From the NCBI GenBank assembly GCA_003280345.1, contig QCFB01000002.1, forward strand, positions 82,611 to 146,610: a stretch of DNA of 64,000 bases, read 5' to 3'. A program made the translations under genes and the position numbers. This document shows positions 57,800-64,000 of the stretch, piece by piece (position 1 is the stretch's first letter; every line of letters starts with the position of its first letter). Under the pieces are notes generated by a model. It was not told the origin of the DNA. It was given only the letters and a program-made list of their open reading frames with translations, and ran no database searches. This DNA comes from Prochlorococcus sp. AG-363-A16. Its GTDB lineage: Bacteria; Cyanobacteriota; Cyanobacteriia; PCC-6307; Cyanobiaceae.

Positions 57800-58453
57800 T
57801 CACGCCTTCAGAATTCGTATCGCCGCCATAGCTGCTCCATAACCGTTGTCAATATTGACGACTAATAGTCCTGGCGCACAACTTGCAAGCATTCCGGCAA
57901 GAGCAGCCTTCCCTCCTGCACTTACCCCATATCCAACTGACACGGGCACCCCAATTACAGGTTGAGACAACAAACCTGAAATTACCGTAGGCAAAGCGCC
58001 CTCCATACCAGCACAAACAATCAAAACTTTGGCTTTCTTAAGCCTCTTCAACTGATCCAAAACTCGATGCAATCCAGACACACCCACATCCAAGACAATC
58101 TTCGTCTTAATCCCGTGCCAACGCAAAGCTAATTCAGCTTCAGCAGCAACCAAAAGATCACTGGTTCCACCAGTTACAACAATTACTTCCCCAAGAGATT
58201 TTTGCGACTTCGCAGGTTTCCCTAAAGTCAAGCAACGTGCCTTTTCATGAAATTCAGCATTTTCAAAAAGTTCTTTTATTGCTCTAGCTTTTTCAGGATC
58301 AATTCTTGTAACCAAAGCTAATTCTTGCGCTTCCTGGAGTTTCTTCAAAATTTCCGCGATTTGATCAATACTCTTGTGTTCCCCCCAAATAGCCTCAACC
58401 ATGCCAAGTCGCTTTCTGCGCTGAAGGTCCAACCTCGCTTGTGTTTTAGTCAC
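57800..58453 (-). CDS. larB: LarB-like protein (PurE-related carboxylase)
   Basis: 217 residues. The C-terminal ~130 residues resemble the PurE/NCAIR mutase fold (VVTGGTSDLLVAAEAELAL, then VLIVCAGMEGALPTVISGL and VPVSVGYGVSAGGKAALAGML), as in LarB, which carboxylates nicotinic acid adenine dinucleotide for the nickel-pincer cofactor of lactate racemase. Neither larC nor larE is in this window. Start overlaps TIGR03792 stop by 4 bp. Confidence 0.85.
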   Translation of the reverse strand: MTKTQARLDLQRRKRLGMVEAIWGEHKSIDQIAEILKKLQEAQELALVTRIDPEKARAIKELFENAEFHEKARCLTLGKPAKSQKSLGEVIVVTGGTSDLLVAAEAELALRWHGIKTKIVLDVGVSGLHRVLDQLKRLKKAKVLIVCAGMEGALPTVISGLLSQPVIGVPVSVGYGVSAGGKAALAGMLASCAPGLLVVNIDNGYGAAMAAIRILKA

Positions 58454-58905
58454 TGAGGTAACAATTCACCTTCGAACAAAATTGGGAAAGGGTTGCCACT
58501 TCCCTTACCTGTTCCACTACGTGCAAGCTCTTCAAAATGTTCTTGCACCGCGCTTATCTCCTTTTGAGGGATACCTTTCCAATCAGCACGACTAGCCCAA
58601 CTAATCAATAAAACAGCTTCTTCTCTTTGAGGATCCCAAAATAATTGCCTTCCAAGAAAACCTCTCTTATCAGTCAACCATTTCTCCCAACTATCTTTTT
58701 CTGCATTCAACCAAGCATTCTTATCAACCTCAGAGACATGAAGGCGGAGGTGCTCAATAACAATTTGATCATTTGAAGCAGAGCTATTGGACAAAGCTGA
58801 AAATGCCACTTGAGTATTAACAAACATAAGCATCAGAGATCCCAGAATCAGCGCTAATGAACTAAGAAATCGTCTAAGAATTACTCTTAATAGTTTTTTC
58901 TTCAT
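58450..58905 (-). CDS. TIGR03792 family exported protein
   Basis: 151 residues with an N-terminal hydrophobic signal ([20 protein letters not shown], cleavage near AFSA). The soluble part (about 45-140; [21 protein letters not shown], then [20 protein letters not shown]) matches the cyanobacterial TIGR03792 family, of ferredoxin-like or ABM-like fold. Function unknown. It overlaps larB and ispF by 4 bp, in the era-trmD-ispF operon. Confidence 0.85.
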   Translation of the reverse strand: MKKKLLRVILRRFLSSLALILGSLMLMFVNTQVAFSALSNSSASNDQIVIEHLRLHVSEVDKNAWLNAEKDSWEKWLTDKRGFLGRQLFWDPQREEAVLLISWASRADWKGIPQKEISAVQEHFEELARSGTGKGSGNPFPILFEGELLPQ

Positions 58906-59393
58906 ATTCGCTCTCGCTCCAACAAGACAACTGCATGACTACTAATACCTTCCTCTCGTCCTTCAGGACCAAGAGCCTCATTGGTTGTAGCTTTTACCCC
59001 AACCAAGTCCACTGACACACCCATGTGTTCAGACAAATTATTTCTCATTTGATCAATATGAGGTTTTAATTTAGGTCGCTCTGCTACAACCACTGAATCA
59101 ATATTCACTATTCGCCAACCCCGTTCAACTACAAGAGCAACAACATTCTCAAGCAGCTTCAAGCTGTCAGAGCCTTTCCATTGAGGGTCTTCTGGGGGAA
59201 AGTATTTGCCAATATCCCCTAGAGAAAGAGCTCCAAGTAATGCATCCATAATCGCATGAGCAAGAACATCAGCATCACTATGTCCATCAAGCCCTAGGTC
59301 ATCTGGATGACTTAGCCTTACACCGCCAAGGACCAATGCCCTACCTGGGACAAGTCGGTGAATGTCGTAACCATTACCAATCCGAAATTGCAC
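58902..59393 (-). CDS. ispF: 2-C-methyl-D-erythritol 2,4-cyclodiphosphate synthase
   Basis: Makes MEcPP in the MEP pathway for isoprenoids, needed for carotenoids and chlorophyll phytol. The 163-residue protein has [30 protein letters not shown] (metal site), GDIGKYFPP and the C-terminal [17 protein letters not shown]. It follows trmD by 26 bp. Confidence 0.95.
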   Translation of the reverse strand: MQFRIGNGYDIHRLVPGRALVLGGVRLSHPDDLGLDGHSDADVLAHAIMDALLGALSLGDIGKYFPPEDPQWKGSDSLKLLENVVALVVERGWRIVNIDSVVVAERPKLKPHIDQMRNNLSEHMGVSVDLVGVKATTNEALGPEGREEGISSHAVVLLERERI

Positions 59394-59419
59394 AAAGACA
59401 CAAACAAGTTCTTCTATTT

Positions 59420-60130
59420 TCAGCTTTGACGTCGCTGTTTATCAAACCAACGTTCATAAAGATCAGGCCGACGGTCTCGAGTCCTTAATTGACGTTGTTT
59501 TTCACGCCACTTTGCAACTTCAAGATGATTGCCACTACGTAATACATCTGGGACCTTCATTCCCCGAAACTCTGCTGGCCTCGTGTAATGAGGGTGTTCA
59601 AGAAGCAAATCAGTATGACTCTCCTCCAATAAAGACTCTTGAGAGCCAACCGTCCCTGGCAGCAAGCGCACTACACCATTTATAACAACCATTGCAGGCA
59701 ACTCACCACCAGTAAGAACAAAGTCTCCTAAAGAAATTTCTTCGTCAACCAGAGATCGAATGCGTTCATCAAAACCCTCGTAATGACCACAAAGTAAAAC
59801 CAACTGGTCATAATCTAAAGACCATCGACGCAAATCACATTGATCAAGTGGCTTGCCCTGAGGAGTCATCATTAAAACCCTACGTCGCCCATGAATAGGG
59901 ATTGATTCAAAGGCAAAAAATACTGGCTCTGGCTTGAGCACCATGCCAGCCCCACCTCCATATGGCTCATCGTCAACCTTACGGTAGGCATCAGATACAT
60001 AGTCACGAGGGTTATGGATTTTCAATGAGACAATTCCAGCAGCGAAGGCACGTCCAATTACTCCCAGAGAAGCCAACGCCTCAAAGGCTTGTGGAAATAA
60101 ACTAATAACATCGAAACGCAAAGGTGCCAT
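59420..60130 (-). CDS. trmD: tRNA (guanine-N1)-methyltransferase TrmD
   Basis: Makes m1G37 in tRNA, guarding the reading frame. The 236-residue protein has [15 protein letters not shown], then [15 protein letters not shown] (the trefoil knot SAM site) and [20 protein letters not shown]. It begins directly after the era stop (TAAATG). Confidence 0.95.
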   Translation of the reverse strand: MAPLRFDVISLFPQAFEALASLGVIGRAFAAGIVSLKIHNPRDYVSDAYRKVDDEPYGGGAGMVLKPEPVFFAFESIPIHGRRRVLMMTPQGKPLDQCDLRRWSLDYDQLVLLCGHYEGFDERIRSLVDEEISLGDFVLTGGELPAMVVINGVVRLLPGTVGSQESLLEESHTDLLLEHPHYTRPAEFRGMKVPDVLRSGNHLEVAKWREKQRQLRTRDRRPDLYERWFDKQRRQS

Positions 60131-61099
60131 TTAATTCGCCTCGTAACCTAATTCCGATAGTCGAGCAGGTTTGCTTCTCCAATTTGGTACCACTTTCACA
60201 AATAATTCCAGATAAACCTGCCCCTCAATCAATGCTTGCATCTGGAGCCTCGCACCTTGACCAATTGTCCTCAACATCACTCCACCTTTACCAATCAAAA
60301 TACCCTTTTGGCTTTTGCGTTCCACCAAAACCGTTGCCAATACAGCCGTACGTAAATTCTTATCTCTATTGCGCTTTGCACCAGGCACCTCTTCTATTCG
60401 GTCAATAGTCACAGCAACACTATGCGGGACCTCCTCTCGTGTATGGAGAAGTACTTGTTCTCGAATCAATTCAGCCAAAAGAAATTTCTCAGGTTGGTCA
60501 GAGACCATGTCTGAAGGGTAAAGCTGAGGACCAATTGGCAAGTGCTCCCCTAAAGTTTTAATCAACTCATTACACCCTGCACCACTAACAGCGCTAACGC
60601 GATGAATAGGCCAAAACGAGTTAGCAAAAATATTTTTGTATTCATTCTCTCTTTGAGAAAAATGCTCTTCCCGAATTAAATCCCATTTATTCAAAGCAAC
60701 CAATACGGGTATATTTTGTTGTTCAAGTAGTTGAACAATGAATGAATCACCCTTCCCAGGAGGATGACAAGCTTCTAACAAAAGTAATACAACATCAACT
60801 TCACCGATTGTCGACTTGGCACTTTTTACAAGTCTTTCTCCCAGTAAATGATGAGGTTTATGAATGCCTGGAGTATCTACTATGACAAGTTGAGCTTTTG
60901 GAGTAGTCAAAATTGCTCGTAATCTATTACGAGTGGTTTGGGCAACTGGCGAAGTGATTGCTACTTTCTCTCCTACCAAGTGATTCACCAAAGTTGACTT
61001 GCCTACATTGGGCCTCCCAATCAACGCTACAAAACCCGATCTATATCCCTCTGGCATTGAACCAAGTGATGACATTTCCTGAGGGGAGAAATTTCCCAT
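60131..61099 (-). CDS. era: GTPase Era
   Basis: GTPase that helps mature 16S rRNA and assemble the 30S subunit. The 322-residue protein has G1 GRPNVGKST, G3 DTPGIH, G4 NKWD and G5 SAVSG, and a C-terminal KH domain with ILIGKGGVMLRTIGQGAR. A 20-residue N-terminal extension may be shortened (Met at 61075 or 61057). It heads the minus operon era-trmD-ispF-TIGR03792-larB. Confidence 0.95.
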   Translation of the reverse strand: MGNFSPQEMSSLGSMPEGYRSGFVALIGRPNVGKSTLVNHLVGEKVAITSPVAQTTRNRLRAILTTPKAQLVIVDTPGIHKPHHLLGERLVKSAKSTIGEVDVVLLLLEACHPPGKGDSFIVQLLEQQNIPVLVALNKWDLIREEHFSQRENEYKNIFANSFWPIHRVSAVSGAGCNELIKTLGEHLPIGPQLYPSDMVSDQPEKFLLAELIREQVLLHTREEVPHSVAVTIDRIEEVPGAKRNRDKNLRTAVLATVLVERKSQKGILIGKGGVMLRTIGQGARLQMQALIEGQVYLELFVKVVPNWRSKPARLSELGYEAN

Positions 61100-61127
61100 A
61101 GCCTGACGCTAAAAGCTCCTGAAAGCT

Positions 61128-61646
61128 ATGAGCATTAAAAAGCCCTCATTTGAAGAAGCAATGAATGCTGCCCTTTATTGGTGTAATGCATGGGAAGTAG
61201 GTGAACTAAGTGACGAAGTCTTAGCAGATAGGGTTGCTGATCTTTTAGTAAGTCGCAATGGCGCACGTGGCTTTTTTGTTATCACCCTCGCAAGTGATTG
61301 CCCTCTAATGGATCGTCTCCCACACTCACTAATCTTGCAGCTAAGAGAAGCAGGGGAAATTGTTGTGGACCTAACAGTTCGAAATTTAGCCATGAGTTCA
61401 GCAATGGCTTTACACCATCAACGAAACCAAGATTCCAAACAACAGGAAGGCTCTGAAAGAGTAACTGCAAGATGCATTGATCTACTAAGGCTTCTAGAGC
61501 CTCACCAAGTCAAACAAAGATTAGAAGACCTTCTAGAAGCAACTAAAGGAAAAGGAAATGACCAAGATTTTCTAGAGCGTTGGGGATATGACAACGAACA
61601 AAAACAAGCTATTGCCTTAAGTATTGCCTCAGTTACAGATAATTAA
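61128..61646 (+). CDS. conserved hypothetical protein of cyanobacteria
   Basis: 172 soluble residues starting MSIKKPSFEEAMNAALYWCN. The first 110 form a mixed alpha/beta domain (VADLLVSRNGARGFFVITLA, then LILQLREAGEIVVDLTVRNLAMSSAMA), followed by a helical tail. No known family is recognised. It is divergent from era and ends at a strong shared terminator. Confidence 0.75.
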   Translation: MSIKKPSFEEAMNAALYWCNAWEVGELSDEVLADRVADLLVSRNGARGFFVITLASDCPLMDRLPHSLILQLREAGEIVVDLTVRNLAMSSAMALHHQRNQDSKQQEGSERVTARCIDLLRLLEPHQVKQRLEDLLEATKGKGNDQDFLERWGYDNEQKQAIALSIASVTDN

Positions 61647-61680
61647 AATGCATAAGGGAATCACCTCCCTTATGCATTTT
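61645..61680. terminator. 15-bp bidirectional intrinsic terminator
   Basis: Arms AAAATGCATAAGGGA (61645-61659) and its exact reverse complement (61666-61680) with a 6-base loop. A/T runs on both sides give a U-tract for either strand. It lies between the convergent genes 61128-61646 and 61710-62447, as expected for a shared terminator. Confidence 0.85.
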
Positions 61681-61709
61681 AAAAACCGTAAAAGCTATTA
61701 ATTAATTTA

Positions 61710-62447
61710 TTAATCCCTTCTCCCGCCACCTTGCAAAGCGATCATTAACCGCAGGATAAATATGAACAAGTTTATGTAGGTCAAATACATCCCTAAGGCT
61801 CCAGCCAAATATTGATCATCTCTATAGGTTCTCGGCATTGTGTAGAAGTCAACAAAAGACATTCCTACAAACAAAACTGTCCCAAAACCAGCAATCATCA
61901 ACTCAAGGCCACTTCCCCCAAACATTCCTGGAACAAAAAGCCCTCCAACAATCTGGACAAGCATTGCAATGATTAAGCCAACAAGTCCTAGGCCAACAAC
62001 ACCACTTAAAGCCTGACCAACACTGTCACTCATCCGCCGACCTACAACAGAAGCTATAGCAAAAGTTATTCCAGTAGCCAAGGCAGCCGTTCCAACTGCG
62101 CCCATGCCAGCTGATCCAATTGCAATGGCCACTATCCCACTAAGGGTATAACCAGTAATGAGGCTATATGCACTAAGTAAAGGAAGCGCAGTGGAGTTAT
62201 TTGCCTTCAGGGCAACATTCTGTGCCACGAAAAACAAAATAAAATTACCTATTAGGGCTACCCAGAAAAGAGGCATAAACAATCCTGGGTTAGCAACCTG
62301 CAGGGAAAGGCCGCCTATAACCCCTCCAGCTGTCAAAACCATTCCACCCCCAACATAAGGGAGGGCTTTGTTGACAACATTTGGTCCTACAAGAGAACTC
62401 GATTGAGCCTCACGGATGGCCTGTTGGAAATTGCTGCTTGCTGGCAT
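61710..62447 (-). CDS. Bax inhibitor-1-like membrane protein
   Basis: 246 residues from ATG 62447 (MPASSNFQQAI). About seven membrane helices with the BI-1/YccA-like pattern, including ALATGITFAIASVVGRRMSD and the C-terminal NLFIFILRLMIALQGG. In bacteria the family includes YccA, which modulates FtsH, and YetJ-like calcium channels; the role here is not known. Confidence 0.87.
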   Translation of the reverse strand: MPASSNFQQAIREAQSSSLVGPNVVNKALPYVGGGMVLTAGGVIGGLSLQVANPGLFMPLFWVALIGNFILFFVAQNVALKANNSTALPLLSAYSLITGYTLSGIVAIAIGSAGMGAVGTAALATGITFAIASVVGRRMSDSVGQALSGVVGLGLVGLIIAMLVQIVGGLFVPGMFGGSGLELMIAGFGTVLFVGMSFVDFYTMPRTYRDDQYLAGALGMYLTYINLFIFILRLMIALQGGGRRD

Positions 62448-62524
62448 AACTAACCAGATCACTTAACCACTTTACTTTGCCAGTAAAAAAAATTAGTTGC
62501 TTAGATTAGTTAGTGCGGATGTCC

Positions 62525-63496
62525 CTATCGCTTGTCTTTGCGAGCATAAGCATCAACTACTCTCTGGACTAAAGGATGTCTAAGTACATCTGAAGAAGTC
62601 AAACGACAAACAGCAATTCCTTCGATTTTTTCTAGCAAATCAGAAGCTTCCACTAACCCGCTTGGCTGACCATTAGGAAGATCGACCTGTGTCACATCTC
62701 CAGTTACCACCATGCGAGACCTTTCTCCAAGCCTTGTCAAGACCATTCGCATCTGAGCTGAAGTTGTGTTTTGAGCTTCATCAAGAATTACAAATGCTTC
62801 TTCAAGAGTCCTGCCTCGCATATAAGCAAGAGGAGCTACTTCTATTACCCCTTTCTCAAGCAAGCTCGTTGTCTTTTCTGGTCCTAATAAAGAATGCAAG
62901 GCGTCATAAAGAGGGCGTAAATATGGATCAACCTTCTGCTGAAGGTCTCCAGGCAAAAACCCCAACCTTTCTCCGGCTTCTACTGCGGGTCTAGTCAAAA
63001 CTAGTCGCTCTACCTTCCTCTCAGAAAGCATTCTCACGGCAAGAACTGTGGCCAAGAATGTTTTACCAGTACCAGCTGGCCCCAATGCAAAAGTTAGATC
63101 ATTGGCCTCCATAGCCTCTACATAAGCTTTTTGTCTCAATGTCCTGGGTCTTAGAAGTTTTCCTCTTTGACTACGAGCAAGAACTTGGTTTCCGAGTTCC
63201 ACATGGGCTTCTCTACGGCCTGTATCAAGAGAAGTAAGCGCAGATTGCAAATCCACCGGAGAAACAACCTCTCCTTCCTGCCAAATCGGTCGCATTAGTT
63301 CAACCAAAGCAGCTGCACGTTCCAATTGAGAAGGTCTGCCACTGATTTCGAGCTGCAAGCCCCTCATGACCAAAGAAGCTCCTGTTAGGGCTTCTAAGCG
63401 GTGAAGTGTTTTCTGCCCTTCTCCTGAAAGAGCTAAGGCTGCATTTGGATCTGGAAGATCAATTAGGAAGCTACCCGTAGAGGTTGCTTCATTCAT
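62525..63496 (-). CDS. phoH: PhoH family ATPase
   Basis: ATP-binding protein of the PhoH family, linked to phosphate or RNA metabolism in bacteria. The 323-residue protein has an N-terminal domain (about 1-110), then Walker A ALGPAGTGKTFLA and Walker B-like FVILDEAQNTTSAQM, plus GDVTQVDLP. It starts 8 bp after rpsP. No PHO-box was recognised upstream within this window. Confidence 0.92.
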   Translation of the reverse strand: MNEATSTGSFLIDLPDPNAALALSGEGQKTLHRLEALTGASLVMRGLQLEISGRPSQLERAAALVELMRPIWQEGEVVSPVDLQSALTSLDTGRREAHVELGNQVLARSQRGKLLRPRTLRQKAYVEAMEANDLTFALGPAGTGKTFLATVLAVRMLSERKVERLVLTRPAVEAGERLGFLPGDLQQKVDPYLRPLYDALHSLLGPEKTTSLLEKGVIEVAPLAYMRGRTLEEAFVILDEAQNTTSAQMRMVLTRLGERSRMVVTGDVTQVDLPNGQPSGLVEASDLLEKIEGIAVCRLTSSDVLRHPLVQRVVDAYARKDKR

Positions 63497-63504
63497 AGAG
63501 CTAA

Positions 63505-63891
63505 TCAGGCTTCTGCACCATCAGCTGGATTTTCTTCCATAACTTCAGCTTCTTTTTGTTTCTCATCTAAATGCTTTTTAGCTGAATCTTTTGCGGCTGA
63601 TTTTCTTGCTTCTGCCTGTTTTGCCTTGCCAACTATTTCAGCTCGGCGAACCTTCTTTTCCAAAAGACCACCTTTTTCTAATAAAGAGCGAACTGCATCA
63701 GTTGGTTGCGCCCCCTGACTAAGACGAGACCTCAATGCCTCAGTATCCAATCTTGTTTCTTTAGTTCTGGGATTGTAAAAACCAAGTTCCTGTAAAGGGC
63801 GCCCATCGCGTCGCGAGGTGCTATTACAAGCGACCAGGCGAAAACTAGCTTCTCTCTTCTTCCCAAACCGCTTCAGGCGGAGCTTGATCAT
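63505..63891 (-). CDS. rpsP: 30S ribosomal protein S16
   Basis: 128 residues from ATG 63891 ([19 protein letters not shown]), the family start; a longer frame to 63954 is ignored. The S16 core (about 1-80) has [20 protein letters not shown], then a Lys/Glu/Ala-rich C-terminal extension. It precedes phoH; upstream lies beyond the window. Confidence 0.93.
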   Translation of the reverse strand: MIKLRLKRFGKKREASFRLVACNSTSRRDGRPLQELGFYNPRTKETRLDTEALRSRLSQGAQPTDAVRSLLEKGGLLEKKVRRAEIVGKAKQAEARKSAAKDSAKKHLDEKQKEAEVMEENPADGAEA

Positions 63892-64000
63892 CTTTCCTTG
63901 AAGTTTGAAAGGTGGTTTTGATTTGGCAGCAATGCAATATTTAACATGTGCCAAATAGACACCATAACCTGTTGAGGGTCAAAGGTCCCCAAAACCCTTC

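Overview
This window looks like the chromosome of a marine unicellular cyanobacterium, most likely a low-light-adapted Prochlorococcus or a close relative. The evidence is: a cyanobacterial ndhB; a single aa3-type cytochrome oxidase (ctaCDE) divergent from ctaA/ctaB; a cyAbrB regulator; VIPP1; a Ycf46 AAA protein; cyanobacterial DUF families (DUF2232, DUF2808, DUF3122, DUF3611, DUF2862, DUF1517, TIGR03792); very short intergenic spaces; and a moderately AT-rich sequence (about 40% G+C by eye, not computed). The strain is not identified from sequence alone.

Layout. 1-4.2 kb (minus): a cut-off small gene, an ABC-2 type exporter (permease and ATPase), then heme O and heme A synthesis genes. 4.4-8.0 kb (plus): cytochrome c oxidase subunits II, I and III, then a cyAbrB regulator. 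8.1-16.6 kb: riboflavin synthase, a DUF151 nuclease, an Fe-S aldo/keto reductase, an orphan lipoprotein, and an overlapping minus-strand run ending in topA. 16.7-21.4 kb: ndhB, a lone MacB-like ABC ATPase, birA, vipp1 and a DciA-like gene with a zinc ribbon. 21.4-25.4 kb (minus): two glycosyltransferases and an EamA transporter. 25.4-38.7 kb (mostly plus): sppA, aroH, rpmH-rnpA-PH protein-yidC, ycf46, serS, rseP, rpsN, pnp, cysQ (minus) and rsmI.

38.7-42.8 kb is the only loosely packed, accessory-like stretch. It lies around and between tRNA-Arg(TCT) and tRNA-Ala(GGC) and holds a helix-turn-helix protein, a pentapeptide-repeat protein, several tiny genes (one not obvious because of its size), strong hairpins and what looks like a frameshifted small gene.

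42.8-64 kb is core again: lexA with a recognisable SOS box, argF, ftsH, ribD, cbiET, nadK, pheS, surE, ribF, thiE-thiS, larB, ispF, trmD, era, a Bax-inhibitor-like protein, phoH and rpsP.

How the genes work together. Respiration is served by ctaA, ctaB, ctaCDE and ndhB. Flavin synthesis is served by ribE, ribD and ribF at three separate loci. Thiamine synthesis is served by a ThiD2-ThiE fusion with ThiS. Membrane and protein quality control is served by yidC, ftsH, sppA, rseP and vipp1. Translation and RNA handling are served by rpmH, rnpA, rpsN, rpsP, serS, pheS, pnp, rsmI, trmD and era. I found no CRISPR array, insertion sequence, prophage or large defence island. The most interesting items are small: overlooked tiny genes, a frameshifted gene at an A5 run, a ThiS ending in GGGS instead of GG, and a BIG2-like insert in YidC.
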